DNA from: an uncultured Elusimicrobia bacterium
Lineage (GTDB): Bacteria > Elusimicrobiota > Elusimicrobia > Elusimicrobiales > Elusimicrobiaceae
Direction: 5' to 3'
Length of the DNA stretch: 64,000 bases
Assembly (NCBI GenBank): GCA_945913025.1
Contig: CAMECJ010000004.1
Coordinates: forward strand, 1-64,000
This document shows, one piece after another, positions 17,082 through 26,053 of the stretch. Below the pieces are notes generated by a model. The model saw only the letters and a program-made list of their open reading frames with translations, did not search any database and was not told the DNA's origin. How positions within the stretch are numbered: the stretch's first letter is position 1; every line of letters begins with the position of its first letter. Made by a program: the position numbers and the translations under genes.

Positions 17082-17412
17082 AAAATAGTGTGAGTTAAAT
17101 GTTACATGCCCTTTGGTTCCGTGTGTCTCTTTCACTAAAGGGATATAAATACTAGGGGTGCTATTATAGGAATTATTTAAAATGTCGGCCATTTTTCTAA
17201 AGAGATCCACTTCTGTATCAAAAGGTTTTACAACAGTATTTAATTGTTGTTTCATATCTTATCCTTTTAGAAGATGTTCTAACAATGTTATTATATTCTA
17301 GTGCAAATATTAAATAACGTCAAGATATGGATAGCTGTCACACAAATATTTGACAAAATTTATAATAAAATATAAAATAAAAAGTTAACAAAATTATGAC
17401 GGAGTATTTGTA

Positions 17413-17610
17413 ATGAAAAATATAATTAAAATAGTATTGGGTGGTGGTACAGTAATTGTTACGGCTCTTGCTTCTTGGCCAGCGGCTGCCGTTTTATTAG
17501 GGGGTGCTTGTGTAGTTGGAGCGGCAGGATATTTGTTGCACGAAACTACTGAAGCCCGAAAATTGCGGAACCGGATTAATTCTACTCAGGTCATATCATA
17601 CCAAAAATAA
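17413..17610 (+). CDS. Small Ala/Gly-rich membrane protein
   Basis: The 65-residue product has a central hydrophobic region of about 35 residues (GGGTVIVTALASWPAAAVLL and onward) that could form a membrane hairpin, and a short basic, charged C-terminus. A GGAG site lies 9 nt before the ATG. It stands alone on the plus strand, 220 bp before the eight-gene operon. A small membrane effector or immunity-type protein is possible but not shown; I know no family. Confidence 0.45.
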   Translation: MKNIIKIVLGGGTVIVTALASWPAAAVLLGGACVVGAAGYLLHETTEARKLRNRINSTQVISYQK

Positions 17611-17833
17611 CAAGAATGAAATGATTTTTCAAATCTAAGGTTTCAGTTAATTGAACGATAGATATTTACCAAAATATTTTATTTAATTTGCATTGTACAT
17701 TATAAAGTCAAAGCTAAATTCAATTTTCTATTGACTAAATAGTTCCATATTTTTAGTTGTGTGTAAGAATGATTATAGTACAACAAAGGTAAATGAATTT
17801 GTGTCGGATGCTTTTTGTCTAAGGAGTGAATAG

Positions 17834-18379
17834 ATGAAGTCTCTTTATATTATTTTGGATACCAGTGCGAGCATGGATCCATTTGATAATGCTAAGCAGT
17901 CTATCAAAGAATTAGTGGCGGAGGATCGATTGCAGATGCTTGGCACTATTTGCATAGTAGAGATGTCTACCCATCCCAAGGTGCTTTTTAATCTGTCTCC
18001 TTCATCAGTATCTGGTGATATACGCCAGAAAATTTTGGAGAAAATTAATCCACTGCAACCCAACGAAAAAGCAAATGTGAAAGAAACTTTTGCTTTAACA
18101 GCTAACTTATTGAAGAATCGATCTAACAATACTGATCCCACATATGTGTTGCTTATAAGCGACGGATTTACGGATAACCCAATTACCATTTGCGATTTTA
18201 GATCATATTTGGAATGTTTTCAAGAGCTTGGTCCAGAGGTAATTTTTATTTCGTTTCCGTGTAATCGTGGTTTTCATTACAAAAATCTAAGCGCTTTTGC
18301 AAAAGATAAACCGAATCACTTATTTGCTCCGGAAGGAATTTCTGACGTATTAAAATTTATTTTCAATAAGGAGGATTGA
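17834..18379 (+). CDS. vWA domain protein, TerY-like (first)
   Basis: The 181-residue protein is a single von Willebrand factor A domain. It starts with YIILDTSASMDPF, the DxSxS part of the MIDAS metal site, and has later strands with VLLISDGFTDNP (the MIDAS Asp) and VIFISFPCNRG. TerY-type vWA proteins are intracellular metal-dependent protein-binding modules encoded next to PP2C phosphatases and kinases. A weak AAGGAG site precedes the ATG. It is the first gene of the operon and ends 1 nt before the next start. Upstream (17611-17833) is AT-rich with a TTGACT box near 17731 but no convincing -10. Confidence 0.8.
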   Translation: MKSLYIILDTSASMDPFDNAKQSIKELVAEDRLQMLGTICIVEMSTHPKVLFNLSPSSVSGDIRQKILEKINPLQPNEKANVKETFALTANLLKNRSNNTDPTYVLLISDGFTDNPITICDFRSYLECFQELGPEVIFISFPCNRGFHYKNLSAFAKDKPNHLFAPEGISDVLKFIFNKED

Positions 18380-18380
18380 T

Positions 18381-19070
18381 ATGTCTTTAGGCGATTTTAC
18401 ATTGGTTCAAGAACGCAGTTTGCCAATATTTTTAATGGTAGATACCAGCAAAAGTATGACTATAAATAATAGAATGGGGCGGGTCAACGCTGCGATCCAA
18501 ACCATGTTGGATGAATTGCGTAATGATATGTCCAACGTACAAGAAAATTTAGTGACCTATCAAATGGGCATTATTGCGTTTGGTGGCGGGAAGGCCACAC
18601 TTCAACCTTTGCAAGATGTGCGGACTATAGAGTTTGCGCCTTTACATGCCGCCGGAGATACTCCATTGGGAGATGCATTAGAGCTGTTACTGGACCAAGT
18701 TAAAAAATTAGACAAGCGCGCTTATGCTCCCTGCATCGTATTGCTTAGTGATGGCAATCCATGGATACAAGGAGACCCAAATTATTTTGAAAAAGTTTGT
18801 TCAAAATTAAAAGAGGTTCAAAAGGAAAAACGGATTGCCCGCAGTCAGCTTTTTTCGGTAAAAGTAGGGCCGGTAAGTCCAAAGCAGGACTGTTTTTTGC
18901 TTGATTTTGTGCAAAAGAATACCCATCATTTTATAGATGCAGCCGAAGTAAGTAAAATCAAGGAAGCTTTTGAACTGATTACGTTATCTGTTACACAGCA
19001 AGCGGCTACGATAGCATTTCCATCCCCCAAAGAGGAAGATGCAGATGAAGAATCCATACGTATTCGGTAG
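18381..19070 (+). CDS. vWA domain protein, TerY-like (second)
   Basis: The 229-residue protein has a complete MIDAS set: DTSKSM near residue 17-22, the Thr in AGDTPLGDALELL, and the Asp in IVLLSDGNPW. It resembles TerY more closely than the first vWA protein and has a short acidic tail (PKEEDADEESIRIR). In TerY-P triads the vWA protein is thought to be the substrate or adaptor controlled by the linked kinase and phosphatase. The gene is spaced 1 nt after the first vWA gene and 6 nt before the phosphatase gene. Confidence 0.85.
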   Translation: MSLGDFTLVQERSLPIFLMVDTSKSMTINNRMGRVNAAIQTMLDELRNDMSNVQENLVTYQMGIIAFGGGKATLQPLQDVRTIEFAPLHAAGDTPLGDALELLLDQVKKLDKRAYAPCIVLLSDGNPWIQGDPNYFEKVCSKLKEVQKEKRIARSQLFSVKVGPVSPKQDCFLLDFVQKNTHHFIDAAEVSKIKEAFELITLSVTQQAATIAFPSPKEEDADEESIRIR

Positions 19071-19076
19071 ATTTCT

Positions 19077-19793
19077 ATGGGGTTTAAGTATATAGATACA
19101 AACAGAGTGTTAGGAGGAAATACAGTCATTGGGGCTTCCCATGTTTCATTACAGAAGCCTAATCAGGACAGTTTGCATTTTGGTTCATATACTAGCGGAT
19201 TTTGCTTTGTGGCAGTGGCAGATGGAGTGGGGAGTTGTTGTTATTCACAAGTGGGCTCGCGTTGTGCTGTGCGCGTCATTGGGCAACTTTGCAGACGAGG
19301 GCCACAGTGGTTAAATGATGAGAGCCAAGGAGTACGCTTACGAAATTATATTATTTCTCATTGGCAGCGTGGTATCGGGACACAGGCGGATCTATATGCT
19401 ACTACCCTTAATTTTGTCATTTTAGGTAAAAATTGTATGTGGGTAGGGCAAATAGGAGATGGACTTGTTTTGGTTAAAACGAGGCGTAAATTTGTTGTGT
19501 TGGAAGAAACAACCGTGCAGCCTCCTTATACGTTCGCATTGGGAGGTGTAGGCGTGGCAGAGAATTTCCGATTATGTGTGTTAAAGCCTTGTAAACAAAT
19601 GAGTGTATTTTTATGTTCGGATGGTATCGGCAGGGTGTTAAATCCTGCGTTGTTTCAAAAGTTTTTAGCATATATACGAAAGCTATTGTTTCGCAATCGA
19701 AGCAAAGGACAAAAAGAACTAAAAGAGTGGTTATTCTCTTTGGGAAAATATAGTCAAGACGATAAAACATTTGGGGTATTGTTATGCCGTTAG
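19077..19793 (+). CDS. PP2C-family Ser/Thr protein phosphatase
   Basis: The 238-residue protein carries the PP2C metal-binding motifs in order: KPNQDSLHF (first Asp), VAVADGVGSC (DGxG), IGDGLVLV, FLCSDGIGRVL and a closing DDKTFGVLL. These enzymes remove phosphate from Ser/Thr with two metal ions. It is short, a bare catalytic domain with no sensor. The last 10 nt overlap the kinase gene, so phosphatase and kinase are translationally coupled and probably act on the same target, presumably one of the vWA proteins or the ATPases of the operon. Confidence 0.85.
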   Translation: MGFKYIDTNRVLGGNTVIGASHVSLQKPNQDSLHFGSYTSGFCFVAVADGVGSCCYSQVGSRCAVRVIGQLCRRGPQWLNDESQGVRLRNYIISHWQRGIGTQADLYATTLNFVILGKNCMWVGQIGDGLVLVKTRRKFVVLEETTVQPPYTFALGGVGVAENFRLCVLKPCKQMSVFLCSDGIGRVLNPALFQKFLAYIRKLLFRNRSKGQKELKEWLFSLGKYSQDDKTFGVLLCR

Positions 19794-21286
19794 AAGATGC
19801 AGTGACAGAAACAGGGGAAAGATATAAATTAGACCGCGAACTGGGGAGAGGCGGGCAGGGAAATGTGTTTATCTGCTCCACGGGTGATTTGGTGAAAATT
19901 TGTAAGCACGCAACTAAGTTGAGTTTGCGTAATTTAATTCGGGAATTTCAGTTGATGCCCGAGCAAGTAAAACGATTTTTTATCGTTCCGCAACAACTGG
20001 TTAAACAAGGGTCTCAATGGGGATATTTAATGCCGTATCAGGCGAACTGTGTATTGCTGAAAGAGGCACTTGCACCATTAGAACCTCAGGAGTGGGAAAA
20101 TTGGCATATTCAACCACGGGACTTAAAACATCGTTTTTTAATTAGTTATCGTATTGCACAAGCATTAGCTGCTTTGCATGGTTATCGATATATATACCGA
20201 GATCTTTCAGCGCGCAATATTCTGATTGCTGAAGATGCAACCAATACCTTTGTTCGTATTATAGATGTGGATAATATTGCGCCCGTTGGACAATCAAAGA
20301 TTCTATTGATTACAAAGTCGTATAGTGCCCCAGAACTGATGCGCGCTGGACAACATACGTCTACTCGCTCTGTTGCCTATCATAATTATAATACGGATAA
20401 TTATTCCTTGGCTGTTATTCTTTTTAAGTTTTTGTTGGGAAAATCTCATCCATTGATAGGAGATTTGGTATCGGCTGATGACGTGGAACGCGAAGCGAAC
20501 GCCTATTTGGGAAAAGCGAGGTATATCTTGGATGATCCTAACCAGGAAAGTATTAGTAAGGAAGGCGGGCGTAAAATGAAAACATTAGCAGATGCCCTTA
20601 TTCCTTATCATTTGCAACAGTTATTTCATAAAACTTTTGTGGAAGGATTAAATCTACCAGATGAACGACCGACTGCATTGGATTTTACTTCTGCTTGCTT
20701 TGATGCGGCTAACCAAGTATATTTCTGTCCACATTGTAACTGTGGATATGTATTGCAGATACCTCAAGATATCGCTCCGTTAGGAGGTCATACTTCTCAA
20801 CAGGTGAATGCTCCTATTTCCTTATTCCCTCACAGTTGCCCGCATTGTGGTAACTCTACCCCGCGTAAAGCGTTGGTGATAGGGGACATGGTGTATCCTA
20901 AGATTGCAAGAAAACGTCCCGAAGATAAAACTGTGTACGATAATAAACCACATAAATGGTTCGGTCGTCAGTTGCGTTATGTATTCCCTATACAGAATTC
21001 AGATATCGTGTTGGCAAAAAAATATATTAAACCGGTGTCTCCTACGGAACAATTTGAAGAAGGAGTTGGTTTGTTTGTACGGGATGGAAAGGTATATTTT
21101 AATCGTGCTCAATCTGTTTTCAATTTATATTATCCAGAAATTCAAATTATTAATGGAAAACAGCGTGAGGTTTGGCATACGGTTTCACATAATGAACTCT
21201 TACCGATAAATAAAAATATTTACTTTGAACAATATACGAATAATTATAAATATGCAGAACGTTTCATGAAGGTCATAGAGGAGTAA
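19784..21286 (+). CDS. Atypical protein kinase with zinc ribbon
   Basis: The first 300 residues of this 500-residue protein form a kinase domain: glycine loop LGRGGQGNVF (about 18-27), a Lys in LVKICK, catalytic loop YRDLSARNIL (Tyr in place of the usual His) and metal-site segment RIIDVDNIAP (DVD in place of DFG). The catalytic Asp and Asn are present. Two CPHC-type pairs (FCPHCNCGY and CPHCGN, about 315-365) form a zinc ribbon, and the C-terminal 130 residues are unassigned. It is coupled to the PP2C gene upstream and lies 4 nt before the helicase gene. TerY-P kinases often carry extra C-terminal modules. Confidence 0.85.
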   Translation: MPLEDAVTETGERYKLDRELGRGGQGNVFICSTGDLVKICKHATKLSLRNLIREFQLMPEQVKRFFIVPQQLVKQGSQWGYLMPYQANCVLLKEALAPLEPQEWENWHIQPRDLKHRFLISYRIAQALAALHGYRYIYRDLSARNILIAEDATNTFVRIIDVDNIAPVGQSKILLITKSYSAPELMRAGQHTSTRSVAYHNYNTDNYSLAVILFKFLLGKSHPLIGDLVSADDVEREANAYLGKARYILDDPNQESISKEGGRKMKTLADALIPYHLQQLFHKTFVEGLNLPDERPTALDFTSACFDAANQVYFCPHCNCGYVLQIPQDIAPLGGHTSQQVNAPISLFPHSCPHCGNSTPRKALVIGDMVYPKIARKRPEDKTVYDNKPHKWFGRQLRYVFPIQNSDIVLAKKYIKPVSPTEQFEEGVGLFVRDGKVYFNRAQSVFNLYYPEIQIINGKQREVWHTVSHNELLPINKNIYFEQYTNNYKYAERFMKVIEE

Positions 21287-21290
21287 CCAT

Positions 21291-24200
21291 ATGTTGCAGA
21301 TGCAAAAAAGAGATATACAGAATTTACTTCGCGATAAAAATTGGGAAAGTTCTTTAATTATTTGCTTACAGGAAGAAGTGGATAATTTGGAAGGGAAAAT
21401 AGTTTATATTGAAAAGCTGAATGAGCAGTTTTTTCTAGTACGCAACGGTCAGGAATATCTTATTTCAACGATTGAAGCCGGAGAGTCGATAGCTGAAAGA
21501 TTTGCTGGGGATTACGAGGCTTTATGGATAGTAGACTCCAAACTGGAAGGGGCTATGTGCCGTTATCGGGTTAATTTGTCTTTTTTTGATGGAGGAATGC
21601 GGATTTCCGCTCCTAAGCAAATATATATTACGGCAGAGCGTTTAAATTGGATATTTAAACAGATATCGGAAGTGCCCCCATCAAGTTCACTAGAAGATAA
21701 ATTAAAAATTTTGCATAATCTGTTTTTTTATGATAATGTTTGTTTCTTTTATTATAGCGGTCATAGAGGTACATTATATTTAATTGGCAAAGATTGCAAA
21801 ATGCTAAAATTGGAAAGATATCGGAATGCCAATGTATGGAAAATTATGGAGATGTGTTCTTCTGGGAGTGTAGAAGGAGCGACTCCAAATGGTGAAAATG
21901 TTGTTGTTTGTCATGAAAATATTCCTTTTTTATTGGCGCAACATAACATAGAGTTGCCTATTGCTACAAATGATGAAAATAGTTTTTTGAATTTCTTAGA
22001 TGAATACGAAAGCATAGAAAGGGCTCTTTTGGAAGAACGCAAAATACAGGCTGGTTGTTTGGAATTTAACGGTGTAGAAGATATTGATTCACAAAAGCAA
22101 ATTAAATTTTTAATCAGTAATATGAGAAAAGCCGCGTTAGATGAATTTAGTGAAAATAGATCCATAGAAGTATTAAAATCAGAAACACCTTCCAATAAAC
22201 CCGCCAAAAATATATTTTTGGGGCGTATTAGCCGTTTTGAATGGAAAGATAAAGAATTATATGTAGATTATGACGATAATGAAGATAGGGCACGAGAATT
22301 TTTACAAGCGAATATTATGTCCGGGAAACTGGGAATTTGCTGGACGGGAGACGATTATATTCACAAACGCCGCGAGCGCGCATTAACCCGCTTTAGCCAA
22401 GAGAAAGACACTTCATTAAGAGAAGTGCTTTGTTTAAAGAAAAGAGGTTTGGATGTACATGCGTTAGATCATCCTATTACGGAACGCGTACAAAGTAAAT
22501 TCCCCGATATTTCCTTTAATGACCTCCAACGTAAGGCGGTAGCAGCGGCGGTGGGTACGGATGATATCGCTGTTATTTGGGGTCCTCCCGGTACCGGGAA
22601 AACAACAGTTATTAAAGCCATTATAGAACGCTTTTTTGAATATAATAATACCCGTTTGGAGCACAAAGAAAAACCAGTATTGATTACCAGTTATCAAAAT
22701 GATGCGGTAGACAATGTGATTGTTTCGCGCGGAATAGAAATCCCTGCTTATCGTATTGGAAAAACGGGTACCAATTTATTTAGCGCATGGCAAGATGCCA
22801 TAAAAGAGCAAATGGAGAAACAATTAGGTGTGAAACCAGACTATAAACCTTGGATAGATAAGTTTGATTCTGCGTGCCGCAGACCGCAACATGAAAAAAT
22901 CAATTTATTAAAGCAATTTATGGAAAGTCCTCTTTTTGGCGAGTTATTGCAGGAATTACAGCATAAGATTCGGCAGCTTGCAAATAATGAACCTAATATC
23001 GCTAGCAGTGTATTGGAATCTCAACGTTTAACACCTCTTGCTTTCGCTGATGACGGACGAGCTCGTTTAAATGATTTGCTACGCTTGTTAATGGGGGGCG
23101 GAATCCTATTAACCAACGATTTTCTAGCGGATGTAACGGATGAAATTGGTACTGAAACTCCAATAACAAAAGATAAATTTTTGCTGTGGCTAAATTCACT
23201 TGCCGAAAAACTGGAAGATAAGGACGAGATTGCGTATGAAACGTACCGCAAGATAGTGTTAAATTTGTTGGTTAATTTAGAACAGGAAGATAAAGAGAAA
23301 CAAGTAGATGATTGCTTAAAAGAAATTCGACGCATTTTGTGGCAACAAGGTATTGACTATCCTAAGAGAGCGGCATTAGCTTTGGTACAATACGATTTTG
23401 TTTCTCAAATAGAAAATATTGAATCTGCAAAAGTACTTATTAACACTTATACAAATACCATGGCAGGAACTTGCCAAAAGGTGGGGATGCAGAGCCGCAA
23501 TTCCGAAGAAGTTTTACCTACTAGTTATCAAATGGTTATTGTAGACGAAACTTCTCGTGCTAATGTATTGGATTTACTGATTCCGCTGTCAATGGGTAAA
23601 AAAGTAATCTTAGTGGGCGATTTCTTACAGTTACCGCCTTTGGTAGATGATGAAGTAAAGAGTATGCTTAGACAAAGATTCCCAGAACGAAAAGAATTGA
23701 TAGATAAAACATTTTTCCAGCGGTTGTATGAATTCCTAAAACAGCATGCGCCTGAAAAATGTGTTGCTCTTACTGCACAGCGGCGCATGCATCCGGATAT
23801 AGGAAATTTTGCCAGTGAGCAATTCTATAAACCGGAAGGCCTTGAGTTATCTTCCGATGAAGTAGACTTGGGAAAAAAGCGTCATGGCTTAACGATGTCC
23901 AACGGCGAAGCTATGTTCAAAGGCCAAGCTGTGGCGTGGGTAAATATTCCCTTTGCAAGCGGAGCCGAAACTAATCAAGTTGACCAAAATGCTCAGTCCG
24001 AGAATCAAAAGTCAAACCGTTCATTATATCGTCAGATTGAGATAGAGCAAATCCGATCATGGGTAGATTCTATACGTATCCAAAACCCTAATAAAGAAAT
24101 CGGAATTATTACTTTTTACAAAAAACAAGCCGAACTGTTAAAAGAGCGGTTTAAAGATTTGGAAGGACTGGAACAACTCAAAATAGGTACGGTTGATGCT

Positions 24201-24443
24201 TTCCAAGGCAAGGAATTTGATGTTGTATTCCTGTCATGTGTGCGTAGTAATGAACAGCAGAATGTGGGATTTTTAAAAGATAGAGCGCGTTTATGCGTGG
24301 CATTTACACGTGCCAAACAATTGATGGTTGTGGTGGGGGATAAAGATACACTATGTAACGAGCATGCTCAGCCCCAAACGGCTCCTTATATTTTCCACCA
24401 ATTCTTAACATTGTGTCAAAGCAAGGGGAGTTACCATGAGTGA
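21291..24443 (+). CDS. Superfamily 1 (Upf1/DNA2-like) helicase
   Basis: The 1050-residue protein has a 420-residue N-terminal region without an assigned domain. A full SF1 motor follows: Walker A GPPGTGKTT (about 430), motif Ia TSYQNDAVDNV, Walker B VIVDETSRANVLD (about 748), motif III VGDFLQLPP (about 775), AQRRMHP (about 828), IGIITFYKKQ, GTVDAFQGKEFD (about 967) and CVAFTRAK (about 1003). About 300 residues separate motifs I and II, holding a large 1B/1C-type insertion as in Upf1-like enzymes. Such helicases unwind RNA or DNA 5' to 3'. No nuclease motif is visible. The stop overlaps the next start by 8 nt. Confidence 0.85.
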   Translation: MLQMQKRDIQNLLRDKNWESSLIICLQEEVDNLEGKIVYIEKLNEQFFLVRNGQEYLISTIEAGESIAERFAGDYEALWIVDSKLEGAMCRYRVNLSFFDGGMRISAPKQIYITAERLNWIFKQISEVPPSSSLEDKLKILHNLFFYDNVCFFYYSGHRGTLYLIGKDCKMLKLERYRNANVWKIMEMCSSGSVEGATPNGENVVVCHENIPFLLAQHNIELPIATNDENSFLNFLDEYESIERALLEERKIQAGCLEFNGVEDIDSQKQIKFLISNMRKAALDEFSENRSIEVLKSETPSNKPAKNIFLGRISRFEWKDKELYVDYDDNEDRAREFLQANIMSGKLGICWTGDDYIHKRRERALTRFSQEKDTSLREVLCLKKRGLDVHALDHPITERVQSKFPDISFNDLQRKAVAAAVGTDDIAVIWGPPGTGKTTVIKAIIERFFEYNNTRLEHKEKPVLITSYQNDAVDNVIVSRGIEIPAYRIGKTGTNLFSAWQDAIKEQMEKQLGVKPDYKPWIDKFDSACRRPQHEKINLLKQFMESPLFGELLQELQHKIRQLANNEPNIASSVLESQRLTPLAFADDGRARLNDLLRLLMGGGILLTNDFLADVTDEIGTETPITKDKFLLWLNSLAEKLEDKDEIAYETYRKIVLNLLVNLEQEDKEKQVDDCLKEIRRILWQQGIDYPKRAALALVQYDFVSQIENIESAKVLINTYTNTMAGTCQKVGMQSRNSEEVLPTSYQMVIVDETSRANVLDLLIPLSMGKKVILVGDFLQLPPLVDDEVKSMLRQRFPERKELIDKTFFQRLYEFLKQHAPEKCVALTAQRRMHPDIGNFASEQFYKPEGLELSSDEVDLGKKRHGLTMSNGEAMFKGQAVAWVNIPFASGAETNQVDQNAQSENQKSNRSLYRQIEIEQIRSWVDSIRIQNPNKEIGIITFYKKQAELLKERFKDLEGLEQLKIGTVDAFQGKEFDVVFLSCVRSNEQQNVGFLKDRARLCVAFTRAKQLMVVVGDKDTLCNEHAQPQTAPYIFHQFLTLCQSKGSYHE

Positions 24444-26052
24444 GTATAAGTTTTATTGGCCGGTAGAATTACTGAGTGTTATGGTGCAGGAATATAATGA
24501 AATTTCTGATCCATTACAAATAGCAGTATGTCGTTTGTTGAAGTTGAATACTGCCAATGAATTGCCGGAAACACTGCCAGATACAATGTCAGATGACACT
24601 AAACGGAAACGCTATGAGAAGCTGGGTAAATATATTTGTGTATCCGGCGAAGTAATTGAAAATGTAATATCTAAGCTACAACAGGAAAAATGGATTGATC
24701 AAAAAGAACAAATTACAGGAAAGGGTGAACAAATGCTCAGCCAACAGCAAGATAAATTGTACCAGCCGGAAGGGCATATATATAATATGTTCTTAAATTT
24801 ATTGGATAATACCATTTTCCCCTGGAGTGCCGTTCCTAAAAGATATCCCTATTTTAAGACAACAAAAAAGGGAAATAAAAATTCAGATTCAGGAAACAGA
24901 AATAAGGAACTGCTAAAGATGTTGCCGGGCGTTTTCAAAAAATCTTTGAAAAATAATTGGATGGATATGCCTCTCCAACAAAATACATATCGCGACCCGG
25001 GGCTTCCTACCGAGCAAAAAGAGCCGAACAATCCTAATCTCCCTATAAAATGTGAGATTATTTCCGGACGTAAGGGATATTTGGAGTGTTCGCTTAAACA
25101 AAGCCAAGATGTAGAAATAGTATTGGATTTCCCTTTGACAGGGGTTAATTTGCGTCAATGTGTGCAAAGTTTGTCTAGCGCTTTTCGGGCGACCGGCGAT
25201 AGACCTTATATATTGCTGGGTTGTGATGAAAAACCGTTAAATGGCGAACTAAAGAGTGCATTTGAAAAATTGACCACCCCTACGTCTAACTTAATCCGTC
25301 AGAAATATCGGCAGGGCACCGCTACAGAATTTGAAAAATGGATTTTTCAAAATGGTTTTACTCCTGTTTGGGATTTGCAGGAAAAAATCCTTGGATTTGA
25401 TCCGGCAGACCCTTTTAATTTGCGAAGTATATTTGATAAGACACGCGACAAGTTGCGTTCGGATATATGGATATCGTTGGAATCCAGCTTGGGTATGTTG
25501 CTAAATGCTTACATTAGTAAAGCTGATGTAAGGAAAACTCAACAAGAATTTGAAACCAGAACTGAATTTTCAGGTAATAATAAACAGGAACTCATTAAAT
25601 TATTTAAGTCAATGGGGAATAAATTTAATTTGTGGGATGGTAATAATTTATTTGCAAATGAAATCAGGCAATTACAAAATAAATTTTATGATGCTGTTAA
25701 AAACAATTTGTATGATTGCTTGGTGCCGGGTAAGAAGGGAGAATTCCGCTGGGGAGCTTCTAACAAGCCCCGAATCCTGTTTTTGACAGTAAATGCTTAT
25801 TTTCAGTATGCTAAAACGCCTTTTGGGCAATTATTGGATACATCGGCCGCAATTAAAAGCATGCGAAATGTTGAATTTATGGCATGTATTGACGATATTG
25901 GGAATAAACGTAGTAATGCTAACGCGGCTCATACGAAGGGTGCAAGATTGGACAATGTAAAGCCCGAAGAATTTAAGAAAGTTTTTGAACAATACAAAAA
26001 AACCGTACAATTATTATTAAAATTTATGTCTAAAGAATGGAGGAAGAATTAA
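24436..26052 (+). CDS. Unknown protein linked to helicase and AAA+ genes
   Basis: The 538-residue protein belongs to no family I recognise. It is soluble, with a helical N-terminus (about 1-110, including a possible winged-helix segment, VIENVISKLQQEKWI), a middle with strands (EIISGRKGYLECSLKQSQDV, about 205-225) and a helical, lysine-rich C-terminus. No CxxC pairs, Walker motifs or clear nuclease signature are visible. It overlaps the helicase gene by 8 nt and precedes the AAA+ gene by 1 nt, so its product is presumably made in fixed ratio with both. It is the best candidate for an unrecognised effector or adaptor of the operon. Confidence 0.7.
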   Translation: MSEYKFYWPVELLSVMVQEYNEISDPLQIAVCRLLKLNTANELPETLPDTMSDDTKRKRYEKLGKYICVSGEVIENVISKLQQEKWIDQKEQITGKGEQMLSQQQDKLYQPEGHIYNMFLNLLDNTIFPWSAVPKRYPYFKTTKKGNKNSDSGNRNKELLKMLPGVFKKSLKNNWMDMPLQQNTYRDPGLPTEQKEPNNPNLPIKCEIISGRKGYLECSLKQSQDVEIVLDFPLTGVNLRQCVQSLSSAFRATGDRPYILLGCDEKPLNGELKSAFEKLTTPTSNLIRQKYRQGTATEFEKWIFQNGFTPVWDLQEKILGFDPADPFNLRSIFDKTRDKLRSDIWISLESSLGMLLNAYISKADVRKTQQEFETRTEFSGNNKQELIKLFKSMGNKFNLWDGNNLFANEIRQLQNKFYDAVKNNLYDCLVPGKKGEFRWGASNKPRILFLTVNAYFQYAKTPFGQLLDTSAAIKSMRNVEFMACIDDIGNKRSNANAAHTKGARLDNVKPEEFKKVFEQYKKTVQLLLKFMSKEWRKN

Positions 26053-26053
26053 T

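Larger units (their letters stand above)
15360..17255 (-). pseudogene. PD-(D/E)XK-like gene split by an IS3 insertion
   Basis: The 5' part (17255-17082) encodes MKQQLNTVVKPFDTEVDLF through TKGHVTFNSHYF; the 3' part (16055-15360) is open from the IS edge onward. Removing the IS at 16056-17081 and one copy of its 3-bp target repeat (AAA on the plus strand) restores a single frame, reading HYF-THCNPIKKEIADLLF, of about 288 residues. The joined region contains EIADLLFIV and, after a loop, IRICFLQAKYHK, a D...QxK arrangement typical of PD-(D/E)XK nucleases. A good AAGGA site precedes the ATG at 17255. The gene is disrupted and probably inactive; its original product may have been a defence nuclease. 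Confidence 0.7.
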
